Part shown: piece after piece, positions 54,304 to 64,000 of the stretch
Numbering within the stretch: the first letter of the stretch is position 1
Layout of the letters: each line of letters starts with the position of its first letter
Origin: Cellulosimicrobium protaetiae
Lineage (GTDB): Bacteria > Actinomycetota > Actinomycetes > Actinomycetales > Cellulomonadaceae
NCBI RefSeq assembly: GCF_009708005.2
Contig: NZ_CP052757.1
Span: 3,596,001-3,660,000 of the forward strand
Direction of reading: 5' to 3'
DNA: 64,000 nt
Translations under genes and position numbers: made by a program
Notes under the pieces: generated by a model
Database searches by the model: none
What the model was told of the DNA's origin: nothing
What the model saw: the letters and a program-made list of their open reading frames with translations, nothing else

Positions 54304-55434
54304 TCACGCGAGGACGAGCGGACGGTCCTCCCTCGTCCCGCCGGGGATCGGCTCGACGAGCCGCTCCAGACCCGGCCCCGCGCTCTCGCGCCACCAGGAG
54401 ACGTTCCGCGCGTGCCGCGCGTAGTCGGACGCGGGGTCCGCGGTGAGGTAGGCCGCGGTCTGGGCGAGGTAGACGGCGTCGACGGTGCCCGGCGGGGTGG
54501 GCACGCCCGCGAGGACGCGCCGGTCGCCGCGGAAGCGCGGACGCCGGTGCATCCGCTTGAGGACGTTGAGCGCGCCGAAGAGCAGGCCGGGGCGGAACCG
54601 GCACACGAACTCGTCCTCGTGGTGGAGCTGGGCGAACAGCCGGTCCTCGTCGAACGACAGCCCGCGCGCGATCGCCTCGCCGACCATCCACAGGAGCGCG
54701 GTGTCGGAGAGCGCGCGGGCGCGCGCCCCACCGCCGACGTCGCTGTGCCCGCCGGGGAACCACACCTGCTTGACCCGGGCCGCCATGGCGACGGGGACGT
54801 CCCACAGGCAGGGCTCGAACGTGATCCGACGGTCGTCGATCGCGAGGGCCTGGCGCGCGCACTCGACGTCGCCGGACAGACGGAGGTCGTGGAACCGGCT
54901 GCGTCGGCGCGACAACCCCGGGACACCCAGTGCACCGACCGTGTCGAACACCCCGAGGAACGCGACGGGGACGTGGTCGTGGCAGTGCCCCGCGCGGAAG
55001 GCCGCGGCCTGCTCGGCGCGCTGCGCGGCGTCGCGCACGCGGTAGATCCGCTCGGCGTCGCACAGGTGGTCGCGCGCGAGGGAGTCCTGCGTGAGCAGCC
55101 CGACCGTGGAGATCATGCCGACGACGCTGCGGGCCGTGTAGGCGCCACGGCTGAACCCGAACACGTAGATCTCGTCGCCGGGCTCGTAGTTGAGCGCGAG
55201 ATGGCGGTACCCCGCGACGACGTTGCGCGTCAGCCCGTACCCGAACGCCCCGCCGAGCAGCCGGTCGACGAGGTAGCCCTGCGCCCCGACGCCCTCGACG
55301 GAGAACACCATCTGCTGCACGCCGTCCGGTCCGATGCCGGTGCGGACCGAGCGCGCGATCTTCTCGATGTTCGACACGCTCGCGTTCACCGGCGAGTTCC
55401 ACGTGCCGTCGCAGCACAGCACCAGCCGCTTCAT
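54304..55434 (-). CDS. DUF2235 family alpha/beta-hydrolase
   Basis: A 376-residue predicted hydrolase or phospholipase of the DUF2235 group, related to Tle1 effectors. Motifs: LVLCCDGTWNSPVNASVSNI at the N-terminus, the nucleophile elbow EIYVFGFSRGAYTARSVVG (Ser about residue 91), FLGVFDTVGALGVPG, and the acid/base region QVWFPGGHSDVGGG. The catalytic triad therefore looks complete. No secretion signal is visible. It stands alone between the DsbA-like gene and the divergent VanY gene. Confidence 0.88.
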   Translation of the reverse strand: MKRLVLCCDGTWNSPVNASVSNIEKIARSVRTGIGPDGVQQMVFSVEGVGAQGYLVDRLLGGAFGYGLTRNVVAGYRHLALNYEPGDEIYVFGFSRGAYTARSVVGMISTVGLLTQDSLARDHLCDAERIYRVRDAAQRAEQAAAFRAGHCHDHVPVAFLGVFDTVGALGVPGLSRRRSRFHDLRLSGDVECARQALAIDDRRITFEPCLWDVPVAMAARVKQVWFPGGHSDVGGGARARALSDTALLWMVGEAIARGLSFDEDRLFAQLHHEDEFVCRFRPGLLFGALNVLKRMHRRPRFRGDRRVLAGVPTPPGTVDAVYLAQTAAYLTADPASDYARHARNVSWWRESAGPGLERLVEPIPGGTREDRPLVLA

Positions 55435-55580
55435 GACCCTCTCCCCACCTCGCCCGGCACCGTCGCCGGGGTCACCATCTGGGGAGGGTCCTGCGGGGTT
55501 CGTGATACTTCGGTGAGCGTGTCCGTGCTCACCGCCGAACGGTCCGGGGGCGCGCGCCCGGTGGCGTAGGTTCTGGCGGT

Positions 55581-56702
55581 GTGACCGTCACGAACGCCCC
55601 CTCCTCCACCGAACCCCCGGGCTACCACCCGACCGGGACGGAGCGACGGCACGCCCGCGGGACGCGCGGGCACCGCGGCGTGTGGGTCGCCGTCGTCGTG
55701 ACGCTGGCGCTCCTCCTCGGGGCCGCCGGCGGTGGGCTGGTCTGGTACCGGGGGTCGACCTACGACGAGCTGGACGGGCGGACGGCCGTGGCGCAGGAGC
55801 TGCTGGCGACGTCCGACGGGAAGGTCGCCGACCCCGCCGTCCGGGACGACCTCTCGGCCGAGGTCGTCGACGCGCGCGCCCTGCTCGGTGCGTCGTTCCT
55901 CGTTCGCATGACGACCGGCACGACGGGCGCGACCGCGTCGCTGGAGCAGGCGTCGCAGGCCGTGCACGCCTCGATGCTGGACCACGCGCGTGCCCAGGTC
56001 GAGGAGGCCCGGACGAGCCTCGCGCCCGTCCAGGAGCAGGGCGAGAAGATCTACGCCGCCACGGAGGGCCTGGGTGCCGACGAGGCGGTGCGCACCCGGC
56101 TCCGGGAAGCGCTCGACGCGGCCGCGACGACGTCGGAGGCGGCCGGGACCGGAGCGTCCGCCGACGACCTCGCCGCGCTGGAGCAGGCCGTGCTCGACCT
56201 GGAGGCGGACCTGGCGACCGTCGCCACGTCGACGGAGGAGATGTCGACCGCGCAGGACGCCGTCTCCTGCCCCGCTCCGGACCAGGTGTGGGACCCGGAC
56301 GGCGGGCGCGTGCCCGACTCCGCGCTCGCCCCGATCCCGTGGTCGCCGTCGGACCGCGTGCGTGCCGACGTGCTCGACGGTCTCGTCGCCCTCGACGCGG
56401 CCTACGTCGAGCGGTTCGGCGTGCACCTGACGATCAACTCCTCGTACCGGACGTACGAGGAGCAGGCGGGGCTCTACGACCCGTCGTCGCCGATCGCCGC
56501 GCCCCCCGGCTGCTCGAACCACGGCCTGGGGTTCGCCGTCGACCTGGGCGGCGGCGTGCAGGCGTTCGGCACCCCGCAGTACGAGTGGCTCAAGCAGAAC
56601 GCCGAGTCCTACGGCTGGACCCACCCCGACTTCGCCGAGCCCGACGGGCGCGTGCCCGAGCCGTGGCACTGGGAGTCGGTGCTGGCCCGCGCGGACTCCT
56701 GA
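55581..56702 (+). CDS. D-alanyl-D-alanine carboxypeptidase (VanY/M15B), membrane-anchored
   Basis: A 373-residue peptidase trimming peptidoglycan stems. The N-terminus has a basic start and one membrane anchor (about 34-57, VWVAVVVTLALLLGAAGGGL). A helical stalk of about 170 residues follows. The C-terminal M15 domain contains INSSYRTYEEQ, the zinc motif SNHGLGFAVDLG (SxHxxGxAxD) and EPWHWE, all catalytic residues intact. A TAGGTT lies 8 nt before the GTG, so the gene may be leaderless. It would act outside the membrane. Confidence 0.9.
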   Translation: MTVTNAPSSTEPPGYHPTGTERRHARGTRGHRGVWVAVVVTLALLLGAAGGGLVWYRGSTYDELDGRTAVAQELLATSDGKVADPAVRDDLSAEVVDARALLGASFLVRMTTGTTGATASLEQASQAVHASMLDHARAQVEEARTSLAPVQEQGEKIYAATEGLGADEAVRTRLREALDAAATTSEAAGTGASADDLAALEQAVLDLEADLATVATSTEEMSTAQDAVSCPAPDQVWDPDGGRVPDSALAPIPWSPSDRVRADVLDGLVALDAAYVERFGVHLTINSSYRTYEEQAGLYDPSSPIAAPPGCSNHGLGFAVDLGGGVQAFGTPQYEWLKQNAESYGWTHPDFAEPDGRVPEPWHWESVLARADS

Positions 56703-56762
56703 GCGGTCGCACTCCCGGACCGGCGTCGTGGCCGACTCGTCCTGCGCGCGGCGGGACCGTCG

Positions 56763-57023
56763 TCACCCCGCGCCCGCGTCGACGTCCACCCGGGTGACGT
56801 GACCCGGCGTCGTGCCCTCGCGCAACCACGCCACGAGCCGGTCGACCGCTCCCCGCGGCCCCGTGGCGACCACCTCGACCGTGCCGTCGGGACGGTTCGT
56901 CGCGGCCCCGTCGAGGCCCAGCGCGGCGAGCCGCTCGCGCGTAGCCCACCGGAATCCGACGCCCTGGACCCGCCCGTGCACGACCGCCCGCAGCGCGACC
57001 GGTGCGTCGGGAGCCGTCGTCAC
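56763..57023 (-). CDS. acyP: Acylphosphatase
   Basis: Hydrolyses acyl phosphates such as acetyl phosphate. The 86 residues fit the family: VHGRVQGVGFRWATRERLAA with the phosphate-binding loop and catalytic Arg, then AATNRPDGTVEVVATG with the catalytic Asn, and VDRLVAWLREG. The GTG start overlaps the stop of the DUF1918/DUF1876 gene (GTGA). Confidence 0.9.
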   Translation of the reverse strand: MTTAPDAPVALRAVVHGRVQGVGFRWATRERLAALGLDGAATNRPDGTVEVVATGPRGAVDRLVAWLREGTTPGHVTRVDVDAGAG

Positions 57024-57496
57024 AGGTGCACGTGCGCCGGGACGCCCGTGGACGACTCGATGTCCGACTCGGCGTCGTCCAGCAGCCGGTCCGCGAGCCG
57101 CCGCAGCGCGCGACCGACGGCGATCTCGTCGCCGATGAGCGGGACGTCCAGGTCGTGCGGGTCGCGCCGCGCGCGCCCGACCGTCCGCACGTGCTCCGGC
57201 GTCTCCGCGACGAGCACCGCCTCCGCCGTCGTGCGTCCCTCCGACTCGACGACGCTCACCTGCACGCGCCACACCTTCGTGGTGTCGGTCCCGCCCCCGG
57301 TCTCCGCACCGGGGACGTGCTCGACGTAGCTGTCCGACCCCGGGTAGACGAGCGTGCGCTCGCCCGTGTCGGTCCACTCGACGAGGTACGGCGGCGAGCC
57401 GTCCTCGTGCCGCAGCTCGACCACCACCCCGTCGCGCACCGCTCCGCCGACCACGCCCGAGGCGGTCACGATCCTGTCCCCGACCGATGCCCTCAT
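57020..57496 (-). CDS. DUF1918-DUF1876 fusion protein
   Basis: A 158-residue protein joining two small actinobacterial families. DUF1918 occupies about 1-62 (MRASVGDRIVTASGVVGGAV, GSPPYLVEWTDTGERTLVYP). DUF1876 follows (VWRVQVSVVESEGRTTAEAV, GRARRDPHDLDVPLIGDEIA, ALRRLADRLLDDAESDIESS). These are usually separate genes, so the fusion is worth noting. Function unknown; DUF1918 resembles SH3-like folds. It is coupled to acyP. Confidence 0.85.
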   Translation of the reverse strand: MRASVGDRIVTASGVVGGAVRDGVVVELRHEDGSPPYLVEWTDTGERTLVYPGSDSYVEHVPGAETGGGTDTTKVWRVQVSVVESEGRTTAEAVLVAETPEHVRTVGRARRDPHDLDVPLIGDEIAVGRALRRLADRLLDDAESDIESSTGVPAHVHL

Positions 57497-57567
57497 GGCT
57501 CCTCCTCGTGCCGCACCGCCCTTCCATCATGCGACCGGGGCGGGCCCCCTGCACCCCCGGGGCCCGT

Positions 57568-59571
57568 TCAGCCGCCGAGCTGGACCCGCAGCGCGTCGGG
57601 GTCGTGCGCCGGGAGGCGGCACACGAAGTCGGCGCACAGGTAGGCGCCCGGGCCGCGACCGTCGAGCAGCCCGACGCCGTCGACCGCGAGCGCCGCGGCC
57701 TCCCCGGGCGTCGCGCCGAGGAGGATCCCGTTCGGGTGGTACCAGTCCCGCGCGACCGCCCGGAACGCCTCCTGGAGCCCGAGGTCCGCGACGAGCACGA
57801 GCTGGTGCGGCGGCTCGGCGAGCCCGACGGCGACGCGCAGCACCCCGGCCGCGCCGAGCGGGTGCTCGCTCGCCCCGCTCGACGAGGCGACGTGCGCGCG
57901 GGCGGCGTCGCGGTAGCGCGGCTCGCCCGTCGCGAGGTGGGCGAGCAGCGCGGCGCGCGCCGCCGCCGTCGTGCCCGACGGCACGGCGCCCTCGGAGGCG
58001 TCGGCGGCGGCACCCGCGGCGAGCCCGAGGTCGGTGAGCACGGGGTCGGTGCCCTGCGGCGGCGCCAGCTCCCCGTCCGCGCCGACGGTCGCGTCGACGA
58101 GCCGCAGGCCCTCGCGCACGTACCGGGGCTCGCCCGTGAGCCCGCCCAGGACGAGGAGACCCGTCGCGAGGGTGCCGTGGTCCTCGAGCGTCGCGACGGC
58201 GTCGGACGCGACGCCACCCTCCGAGGCCCGCACGAGCGTCCCGTCGGCGCGCACGTGCGTCGCGAGGAGCCGGTCCGCGGCGGCGCGCGCGGCGTCCGTG
58301 AGGTCGGGCAGGTCGAGGTGGTGGCCGGCGCGGGCGAGCGCTTCGATCGCGAGGCCGTTCCAGCCGGTGAGCACCTTGGTGTCGAGCCGGGGCGGCTCGT
58401 GGTGGGCGCGCTCGGCGGGCGGGAGCAGGTAGTAGCCACCCTCGACGCGCTCGCCGTCGACGACGGACTCGGAGTCCTGCGCGCTGGCGAACGCGCCGTC
58501 GGCCAGGCGCAGCACGCGCAGGAGGAAGCGCCCGACGTCGGCCGCGACCCGCGCGGCGCCCTCGCCCGGGTCCGGGGTACCTGGGGCGGGCGCGGGCGTG
58601 CGGAGCGGTCCGTCCACCGGCCCGGTCCGCCGGAGCACCGCGAGGGTCGTCGCGGCCGAGAGGAGCTGGGCGTTGTCGTAGAGCATCCGCTCGTAGTGCG
58701 GCTCCGACCAGTCGGGCCGCGTCGCGTACCGGAAGAACCCGCCGTCGACGTCGCGCAGCGGGCTCGCCGCCACGGCGTCGACCGTGCGCCCCGCGAGGAC
58801 GAGCGCGCGCCGCGCGACCTCGGGGTCCACGACCGACGACGCGGCGACGTCGAGCAGGAGCTCGAGCGCGGGGGCGACGGGGAACTTCGGCGCGCCGCCG
58901 AACCCGCCGTGCACGCGGTCCTCCGCCGCCTCGAGCCGGTCGACGACGGTGCGCGCATGGTCGGCGGGCCGGCCGATCGGCCCGTCGTCGGCCCCGGCGG
59001 GGGCGCCGGGCTCCCCCGGCGCGGCGACCGTCGTCGCCGCAGCGCTCGGGACGCCGGTCCGCCGCCCCGCCGCGGCGTCCCGGAGCGCCGCACGGATCGC
59101 CTCGCCGGTCTCGACGGCCTGGTCGCGCCGCTCCTCCCAGGCCCGCGCGACGGCGTCGAGCACGTCCCGGAACGCGGGCCGGCCCGCCACGGGGACCGGC
59201 GGCCAGTACGTGCCGGCGTAGAACGGGGCGCCGTCCGGCGTCGTGAACACGGTGAGCGGCCAGCCGAGGTCGGGCGTGAACGCGCTCGCCGCGGCGAGCA
59301 GGCTCGCGTCGACGTCGGGGTGCTCCTCGCGGTCGACCTTCACCGCCACGAAGCCCTGCGCGAGCAGCGCGCCGATCCCGGGGTCGGAGAAGCTCTCGCG
59401 TGCCATCACGTGGCACCAGTGGCACGTCGCGTACCCGACCGACACCATCACCGGCACGTCCCGGCGCCGCGCCTCGGCGAACGCCTCGGCACCCCACGGG
59501 TGCCAGTCGACCGGGTTGTCGGCGTGCTGACGCAGGTACGGGCTCACGGCGTCGGCGAGGCGGTTGACCAT
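57568..59571 (-). CDS. DUF255/YyaL-type thioredoxin-domain protein
   Basis: A 667-residue protein of the YyaL/spermatogenesis-associated-20 family. The thioredoxin-like DUF255 domain is at the N-terminus ([40 protein letters not shown] with Cxx[16 protein letters not shown]). The rest is an (alpha/alpha)6 barrel resembling N-acylglucosamine epimerase/cellulase folds ([52 protein letters not shown]). Its substrate is unknown. Divergent from the kinase gene. Confidence 0.9.
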   Translation of the reverse strand: MVNRLADAVSPYLRQHADNPVDWHPWGAEAFAEARRRDVPVMVSVGYATCHWCHVMARESFSDPGIGALLAQGFVAVKVDREEHPDVDASLLAAASAFTPDLGWPLTVFTTPDGAPFYAGTYWPPVPVAGRPAFRDVLDAVARAWEERRDQAVETGEAIRAALRDAAAGRRTGVPSAAATTVAAPGEPGAPAGADDGPIGRPADHARTVVDRLEAAEDRVHGGFGGAPKFPVAPALELLLDVAASSVVDPEVARRALVLAGRTVDAVAASPLRDVDGGFFRYATRPDWSEPHYERMLYDNAQLLSAATTLAVLRRTGPVDGPLRTPAPAPGTPDPGEGAARVAADVGRFLLRVLRLADGAFASAQDSESVVDGERVEGGYYLLPPAERAHHEPPRLDTKVLTGWNGLAIEALARAGHHLDLPDLTDAARAAADRLLATHVRADGTLVRASEGGVASDAVATLEDHGTLATGLLVLGGLTGEPRYVREGLRLVDATVGADGELAPPQGTDPVLTDLGLAAGAAADASEGAVPSGTTAAARAALLAHLATGEPRYRDAARAHVASSSGASEHPLGAAGVLRVAVGLAEPPHQLVLVADLGLQEAFRAVARDWYHPNGILLGATPGEAAALAVDGVGLLDGRGPGAYLCADFVCRLPAHDPDALRVQLGG

Positions 59572-59666
59572 GCCGCCCAGACTGCCAGGTCGCCCGGCGC
59601 GGTGGGGCGCGGGGCGCGGTCGTGGGACGTCGTGGTTGTCCGCTACGTCCCTGACCGGGTCACTTG

Positions 59667-59672
59667 TAACGT
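59667..59672 (+). promoter_or_regulatory. -10 hexamer (TAACGT) of the leaderless kinase gene
   Basis: TAACGT ends 7 nt before the kinase ATG (59680), with no ribosome site between. Confidence 0.4.
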
Positions 59673-59679
59673 TGCGCCT

Positions 59680-61863
59680 ATGCCCGCCCCTGAGCGCTCC
59701 GCGCCCGCCGCCGCACCCGCTCCGTCGCTCCCCCGACGACCGGTGCGTCAGGTCCCGGCGAGCGGCGAGAGCAAGGGCGCGTTCGTGCTCGCCGAGGTGC
59801 TCGGTCACGGCGGGTTCGCGCACGTCTACCGCGCCACGGACGCGGGGGGCGACGACGTCGCCGTGAAGGTCCTGACCGGCCTGCAGGACGGCGCGCGCGA
59901 GCGCTTCGCCCAGGAGGCGCGCCTGCTGGAGGCGGTCGGCGGGCGCGGGTTCCCCGCGTTCGTCCGCTCGGGCCTGGACGACGAGCAGCCCTGGTTCGCG
60001 ATGGAGCTCGTGCCCGGGACGACGCTGCGCGACCACGTCCGCGCGGCCGGGCCGCTCGACGGTCCGCGAGCGCTGCGGCTCGCCGCGCAGGTCGCGGAGG
60101 CGCTGCTCGTGCTGCAGGAGCAGCACTGCGTGCACCGCGACCTCAAGCCCGCCAACATCATGGTCGACGGGGACCGCGTCGTCCTCCTCGACCTCGGCAT
60201 CGCGAAGATGTTCGACGCCGCGACGTCGACCCAGCCGGTCGGGACCCTGGCGTACATGGCGCCCGAGCTGTTCGCGCGCCGCGTCCACCCGCGTTCCGAC
60301 GTGTACGCCCTCGGTCTGCTGCTGGTGTTCGCGTGCACGGGCGTCGTGCCGGCGGACCTGAACTTCCTCGGTCGCGACCTCGGGGCCGAGGACCTCGTCC
60401 GGGAGGTCCCCGACGACCTCGTGGGGGTGCCGGCCGGGATGGAGCTCGCCCCGGCCCCGGGCGAGCTGCCGGAGATCGACCCCCGCCTGCAGGACCTGAT
60501 CCTGTCCATGACCCGGTACCAGCCGAACCATCGACCCGCGCTGGAGAGCGTCGCCGCGGTGCTCCGGGCCCGGCTCGCCGGGGAGGCCGCGGACGACACG
60601 CTGCTCCTCACCCGGAGGATCATGGCCGACGGCGCCACCGCTGCCGAGCGCGCGCTCGGTCCGGTCGCCGGGCTGGCCGCCACGACGGGACCGGTGCCCC
60701 GCGCCGAGCCGGCGTCGGTCGCGGCGACCGGCGCGGCGTCCGGCGGGTCCGTGTCGGCGGGCGGGTCGACGACGTCCGGCGTGGGGGCCCGCGTCTCCGA
60801 GCCCTGGCACGCCCTCGTCTACGACGCGACGCTGATGAGCGTGCTCGCCGAGGTGCACGGCGACGGGTTCGACGGTGCGGCCGCCGAGGTCATCGCCGAC
60901 CACGTGGCGAGCATCGGCGCGCACGTCGCCGACGGCCGGACCCCGGCCGAGCTCAAGGACTGGCTCTGGCAGGCGATGCAGTGGCAGGTCGCCGCGCCCC
61001 CGGCGGGGCACGCCGACACGTTGCGCGGGTGGCGGGCGTACCGTCGCCCGCCGCAGGTGACGCCCCCCGAGCCCGTGGTCCGCGTCGCCCGGCTGCGCAC
61101 GGACGAGCCCGCCCCCGTCCCGGTGCGTCACGACGTGGGCGGGCGGCCCGTGCCCGTGCGCCGGGTCTCGACGCTGGGCCGACCGCCCTCCGCGTCGTCC
61201 TCGGCCGGGCCGGCGTCCGTGTCCGTCGCGCGCACGCGCGTGCTGGACTCCCCCGACCTCGTCGCCACGCAGGTCGGGCGACCCGCGCCGCCGTCCGTGC
61301 CCCCGCGACGGCGGACGGTCCAGCACCTCGGGCCCACACCGTCGCCCCCGGCGGTCCGCCCGGCCCCCGCCCCCGCGCGCGTCACCGGTGCGGCTGTCAC
61401 GAGCGCCCCGGCCCCGCAGCCCGCGTACGCGCGGGAGCCCGGACCCGTCTCTGCGGTGCCCCCGCAGCAGGCGCCGGCCCCCGCGCCCTCGTCACCGTCC
61501 CGGTCGGCGGCTCCCTCCCGGCCCACGACGCGGTCCTGGGACCGGTCACGGGTCGGGGGTGCGCTCCTGCGCGCGCTGCCGCGCCTGCTCGCAGTCCTCG
61601 CCGTGCTGCGCACGGTGTGGCTCGTGCCCGACGGCGCAGCACGGGACAGCGAGCCCTTCGTCCCCTTGCCGCCGCAGCTCCTGGAGACCCTGCGCGTCTC
61701 GATCGACACGGCCCCGCTCGTCGACGGCCCCGCGCTCGCCCTGGCGGCGCTCGCGGTGGCCGTGATGCTGCGCGTGGCCGGGCAGCGCACGTGGACATGG
61801 GCGTACGCGCTCCTCGCGTGCGCGTCGGTCGTGACCACGGTGGTGCTCGTCCTGCGCGGCTGA
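59680..61863 (+). CDS. Membrane-bound serine/threonine protein kinase (PknB family)
   Basis: A 727-residue eukaryotic-type kinase. The catalytic domain at about 35-300 has the glycine loop [24 protein letters not shown] (Lys), the catalytic loop [22 protein letters not shown] in place of DFG, and [21 protein letters not shown] Pro/Ala/Arg-rich region of about 300 residues follows, containing a helical part ([20 protein letters not shown]) that may be a separate small domain. Near the C-terminus lie three hydrophobic segments (about 630-650, 680-697 and 703-724). There is no PASTA domain, unlike PknB itself. Probably leaderless. Confidence 0.87.
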   Translation: MPAPERSAPAAAPAPSLPRRPVRQVPASGESKGAFVLAEVLGHGGFAHVYRATDAGGDDVAVKVLTGLQDGARERFAQEARLLEAVGGRGFPAFVRSGLDDEQPWFAMELVPGTTLRDHVRAAGPLDGPRALRLAAQVAEALLVLQEQHCVHRDLKPANIMVDGDRVVLLDLGIAKMFDAATSTQPVGTLAYMAPELFARRVHPRSDVYALGLLLVFACTGVVPADLNFLGRDLGAEDLVREVPDDLVGVPAGMELAPAPGELPEIDPRLQDLILSMTRYQPNHRPALESVAAVLRARLAGEAADDTLLLTRRIMADGATAAERALGPVAGLAATTGPVPRAEPASVAATGAASGGSVSAGGSTTSGVGARVSEPWHALVYDATLMSVLAEVHGDGFDGAAAEVIADHVASIGAHVADGRTPAELKDWLWQAMQWQVAAPPAGHADTLRGWRAYRRPPQVTPPEPVVRVARLRTDEPAPVPVRHDVGGRPVPVRRVSTLGRPPSASSSAGPASVSVARTRVLDSPDLVATQVGRPAPPSVPPRRRTVQHLGPTPSPPAVRPAPAPARVTGAAVTSAPAPQPAYAREPGPVSAVPPQQAPAPAPSSPSRSAAPSRPTTRSWDRSRVGGALLRALPRLLAVLAVLRTVWLVPDGAARDSEPFVPLPPQLLETLRVSIDTAPLVDGPALALAALAVAVMLRVAGQRTWTWAYALLACASVVTTVVLVLRG

Positions 61864-61956
61864 CCGACGGGCGGCGGCCGTGCGGCGGTCCGGCAGCAGC
61901 CGGGAAGCAGCCGGGCGGCGGCCGGCCGCACCGCGGGGTGTCACCCGGCCGCTACC

Positions 61957-62439
61957 TCAGAGCGGACCGAGCACGTCGTCGCGCGGTGCCGTGAGGTCGA
62001 GCGCGGCGAGGACTTCGCCGAGCGCCCGCTCCTCGTACCGGAAGTGCGACTCCATGATCGCCCCCACCCCCTCGACGTGGCGCACGACGGCGTCCCGCGA
62101 CGCCCCGGGGTCCGCCGCCCGGTCGAGCGCGTGCTCGAGGTCGGCGACGAGGTAGGCGATCATCCCGTGGTCCTGGCGCAGGCGTCGCAGCACGTCGGCC
62201 AGGCCGGGGTGTCGCCGCTCCAGCTCGGGGAAGAGCACGGCGTCCTCGGCGGTGTGGTGCCGGGTGAGCGCGGTGCAGAACCCGCGGCACCACACGAGCA
62301 GGTCCGCGGCCGGGCCGGGCGGGCCCGCGCCGTCGGCCGCCGTGTCCTGCACCAGCTCGAGCGCGCGCCGCAGCCGGCCGTGCACCGCGCGCATCTCGTC
62401 GTACCAGGCCACGAGCCTGGTCTTCTCGCCCTCACTCAC
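61957..62439 (-). CDS. Hemerythrin HHE-domain protein
   Basis: A 160-residue four-helix protein with the metal-binding His/Glu pattern of the hemerythrin/HHE family: MRAVHGRLRRALELVQ, FCTALTRHHTAEDAVLFPEL, LRQDHGMIAYLVADLEHALD and IMESHFRYEERALGEVL. It probably binds a di-iron centre and oxygen or nitric oxide. The GTG at 62439 lacks a clear ribosome site. Confidence 0.85.
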   Translation of the reverse strand: MSEGEKTRLVAWYDEMRAVHGRLRRALELVQDTAADGAGPPGPAADLLVWCRGFCTALTRHHTAEDAVLFPELERRHPGLADVLRRLRQDHGMIAYLVADLEHALDRAADPGASRDAVVRHVEGVGAIMESHFRYEERALGEVLAALDLTAPRDDVLGPL

Positions 62440-62612
62440 CGGTGAGGAACGAGGAAAGGGTCCGTGTCGTCACGGTCACCCCTCTCCGGGTTCGGCGCCT
62501 CCATGCCTGACGTGGTCCGTCACCGGCACGCGACGCTGGCGCGACCCTACCAGCCGATCGACGAGCCACCCCTGGGTCGCGACGCCGTCCGCCGAGAACG
62601 ACACCACGCGCC

Positions 62613-62670
62613 GTCGAGCACGACCTGAAGGGCGCGAAGGGGCTCAGAACGACCCTCACGTCGTGTTCGG
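62613..62670. repeat. Palindromic repeat element, family A copy 2
   Basis: It shares GTCGAGCACGAC on the left and, over the right half, about 27 of 28 bases with the copy inside mocA (39443-39501). It lies upstream of the hemerythrin gene and just after the ABC ATPase gene. The left arm has diverged more than in the mocA copy. Confidence 0.7.
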
Positions 62671-62684
62671 CGGGGTGGGGGTGC

Positions 62685-63488
62685 TCAGGCGTGGAGGCGG
62701 CGGAGGAACGCGCGGGTGCGCTCGCGCTGCGGGTCGCCGAGCACCTGCTCGGGCGTGCCGCGCTCGTGGACGCGGCCCTCGTGGAGGAAGCAGACCTCGT
62801 CGGCGACGCGGCGCGCGAAGCCCATCTCGTGCGTCGCGACGAGCATCGTGCGGCCCTCGGCACGCAGCTCGGCGAGCAGGTCGAGCACCTCGCCGACGAG
62901 CTCGGGGTCGAGCGCGGACGTCACCTCGTCGAGCAGGAGGAGCTCCGGGCCGTTGACGAGGGCGCGCGCGATGGCCGCGCGCTGCTGCTCGCCGCCCGAG
63001 AGCTGGTCGGGGTACGCGGTCACCTTGTGCCCGAGCCCGACCCGGCCCAGCATCTCGACGGCCGCCGCCTCCGCCTCGGCGCGCGCCCGCCGGTGCACGA
63101 GGCGGGGCGCGAGCGTCACGTTGTCGAGCACCGTGAGGTGCGGGAAGAGGTTGTACGCCTGGAAGACCATGCCCATGCGGGCCCGGACGCGGTTCGCGTC
63201 GAGCCGCGGGTCCGCGACGTCCTCGCCGTCGAGCAGGATCTGCCCGTCGTCGACCTCGTCGAGCAGGTTGACGACGCGCAGCAGCGTCGACTTGCCCGAG
63301 CCGGACGACCCGACGAGCACGACGCACCGGTGCGCGTCGACGTCGAGGTCGATCCCGTCGAGCACGACGCGGCGCCCACCCGGGGCACCCGGGGCGGGGA
63401 AGGTCTTGCGGACACCGCGCAGCGACAGCAGGTGACCTGCTCCCGCGTCCTGCACGGCCGGGGCCGCCGGCCCGTACGGAGAGCTCAT
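62685..63488 (-). CDS. Amino acid ABC transporter ATP-binding protein
   Basis: A 267-residue GlnQ-type ATPase: Walker A VLVGSSGSGKSTLLRVVNLL, Q-loop MGMVFQAYNLFPHLT, signature DQLSGGEQQRAAIARALV, Walker B LLLLDEVTSALDPELVGEVL and the switch His in MLVATHEMGFARRV. These identify the polar amino acid importer group. Its ATG overlaps the permease stop (ATGA). Confidence 0.95.
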   Translation of the reverse strand: MSSPYGPAAPAVQDAGAGHLLSLRGVRKTFPAPGAPGGRRVVLDGIDLDVDAHRCVVLVGSSGSGKSTLLRVVNLLDEVDDGQILLDGEDVADPRLDANRVRARMGMVFQAYNLFPHLTVLDNVTLAPRLVHRRARAEAEAAAVEMLGRVGLGHKVTAYPDQLSGGEQQRAAIARALVNGPELLLLDEVTSALDPELVGEVLDLLAELRAEGRTMLVATHEMGFARRVADEVCFLHEGRVHERGTPEQVLGDPQRERTRAFLRRLHA

Positions 63489-64000
63489 CGGATGTCCCCC
63501 GCCCCGCTCACGGTCGCGAGCGACCGGCCCCAGCCGCGGCGCGCCTGGTACGCGTCGACCGCGCGCGTCAGCGGGAACGACACGAGGAAGAACAGGATCC
63601 CCGCGACGACGTAGGGCGTGAAGTTGTAGCTGCCCGTCGTCGCGATCTGCGCCGCGCGGATCGCGTCGACCGCGCCGAGCACGGAGATGAGGCCCGAGTC
63701 CTTCTGGAGCGAGACGAGGTTGTTCGCGAGCGGGGCGGTGACGTTGCGCACGGCCTGCGGCAGGACGACGCGGCGCGTCGTCTGGGCACGCGTGAGCCCG
63801 AGCGAACGTGCGGCCGCGACCTGCGACGGGTGCACCGACTCGATGCCCGCGCGGAACACCTCGGCCAGGTAGGCGGTGTAGGTGAGGACGATCGCGAGCG
63901 CCCCGAGGAAGGCGCCCGACGTCGGCAGCCACTCCAGGCGCAGCGCCGGCAGCCCGAAGCCGACGAGCAGCAGGACGAGCAGGAGCGGCACCCCGCGGAA
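63485..64000 (-). CDS. Amino acid ABC transporter permease (N-terminus cut by window edge)
   Basis: The last 171 residues of a HisM/GlnP-type permease are present, beginning FRGVPLLLVLLLVGFGLPAL. The EAA motif is clear: AGIESVHPSQVAAARSLGLT followed by RRVVLPQAVRNVTAPLANNL. Three to four membrane segments are visible. It pairs with the ATPase downstream; the binding protein gene probably lies beyond the window. Confidence 0.93.
   Translation of the reverse strand, partial: FRGVPLLLVLLLVGFGLPALRLEWLPTSGAFLGALAIVLTYTAYLAEVFRAGIESVHPSQVAAARSLGLTRAQTTRRVVLPQAVRNVTAPLANNLVSLQKDSGLISVLGAVDAIRAAQIATTGSYNFTPYVVAGILFFLVSFPLTRAVDAYQARRGWGRSLATVSGAGDIR

Overview
The window is very GC-rich actinobacterial DNA. 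Third codon positions are nearly all G or C, GTG starts are common, and several genes start at or very near the transcription start, with a TAnnnT hexamer 6-8 nt before the start codon. Family content (DUF6412 beside YidC, DUF1918/DUF1876, DUF3892, zf-TFIIB, actinobacterial GAF regulator, SPFH-GYF protein) suggests a Micrococcales bacterium, perhaps of the Cellulomonas/Cellulosimicrobium/Promicromonospora type; this placement is inference. No tRNA, rRNA, integrase, transposase or CRISPR array is visible.

Bases 1-19942 are a defence-rich segment. After the partial yidC and its DUF6412 neighbour come a HipBA toxin-antitoxin pair with a cluster of TGAWTCA sites before hipB, then a tight six-gene minus-strand operon (11364 down to 2709): HTH-degenerate methylase-TRD fusion, HsdM, HsdS, a small zinc-finger protein, a polytopic membrane protein, and a DUF4041/T5orf172 (GIY-YIG-like) protein. 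No HsdR is present. Divergently, after three small genes (zinc ribbon, DUF3892, lipoprotein), lies a complete type I Zorya system (zorA-zorB-zorC-zorD) with start/stop overlaps at every junction. The six-gene operon is my best candidate for an undescribed system.

Bases 20030-39717 are metabolic and regulatory: aldehyde dehydrogenase with DUF779 partner and GAF activator; dgdR/dgdA (2,2-dialkylglycine decarboxylase); a methyltransferase; rhodanese and SufE; a bile-acid/sodium symporter-family transporter; an SDR; a KDG kinase/KDPG aldolase operon with an IclR regulator; a universal stress protein; an NmrA-type oxidoreductase with a divergent HxlR regulator; an SPFH-GYF/zinc-ribbon pair; and a MocA-like nucleotidyltransferase.

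Bases 39712-50974 are a purine-degradation and molybdenum-cofactor block: xanthine dehydrogenase (an Fe-S/Mo fusion plus an FAD subunit), XdhC, divergent moaA, then moeA-moaE, an NCS2 purine permease and guanine deaminase. Guanine would be imported, deaminated to xanthine and oxidised by a Mo enzyme whose cofactor genes are adjacent. Both the xdhC and guaD leaders look structured as RNA.

Bases 51396-64000 hold nhaA, a 0.9-kb repeat-packed gap, a DsbA-like protein, a DUF2235 hydrolase, a VanY-type peptidase, acylphosphatase, a DUF1918/DUF1876 protein, a YyaL-type DUF255 protein, a Ser/Thr kinase, a hemerythrin-domain protein and a partial amino-acid ABC transporter.

A second theme is dispersed repeats. 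A 21-bp unit forms tandem arrays at three places, one translated in frame inside the xanthine dehydrogenase linker and one supplying the dsbA stop codon. Several palindromic elements recur or bridge genes, one of them inserted in frame in mocA.
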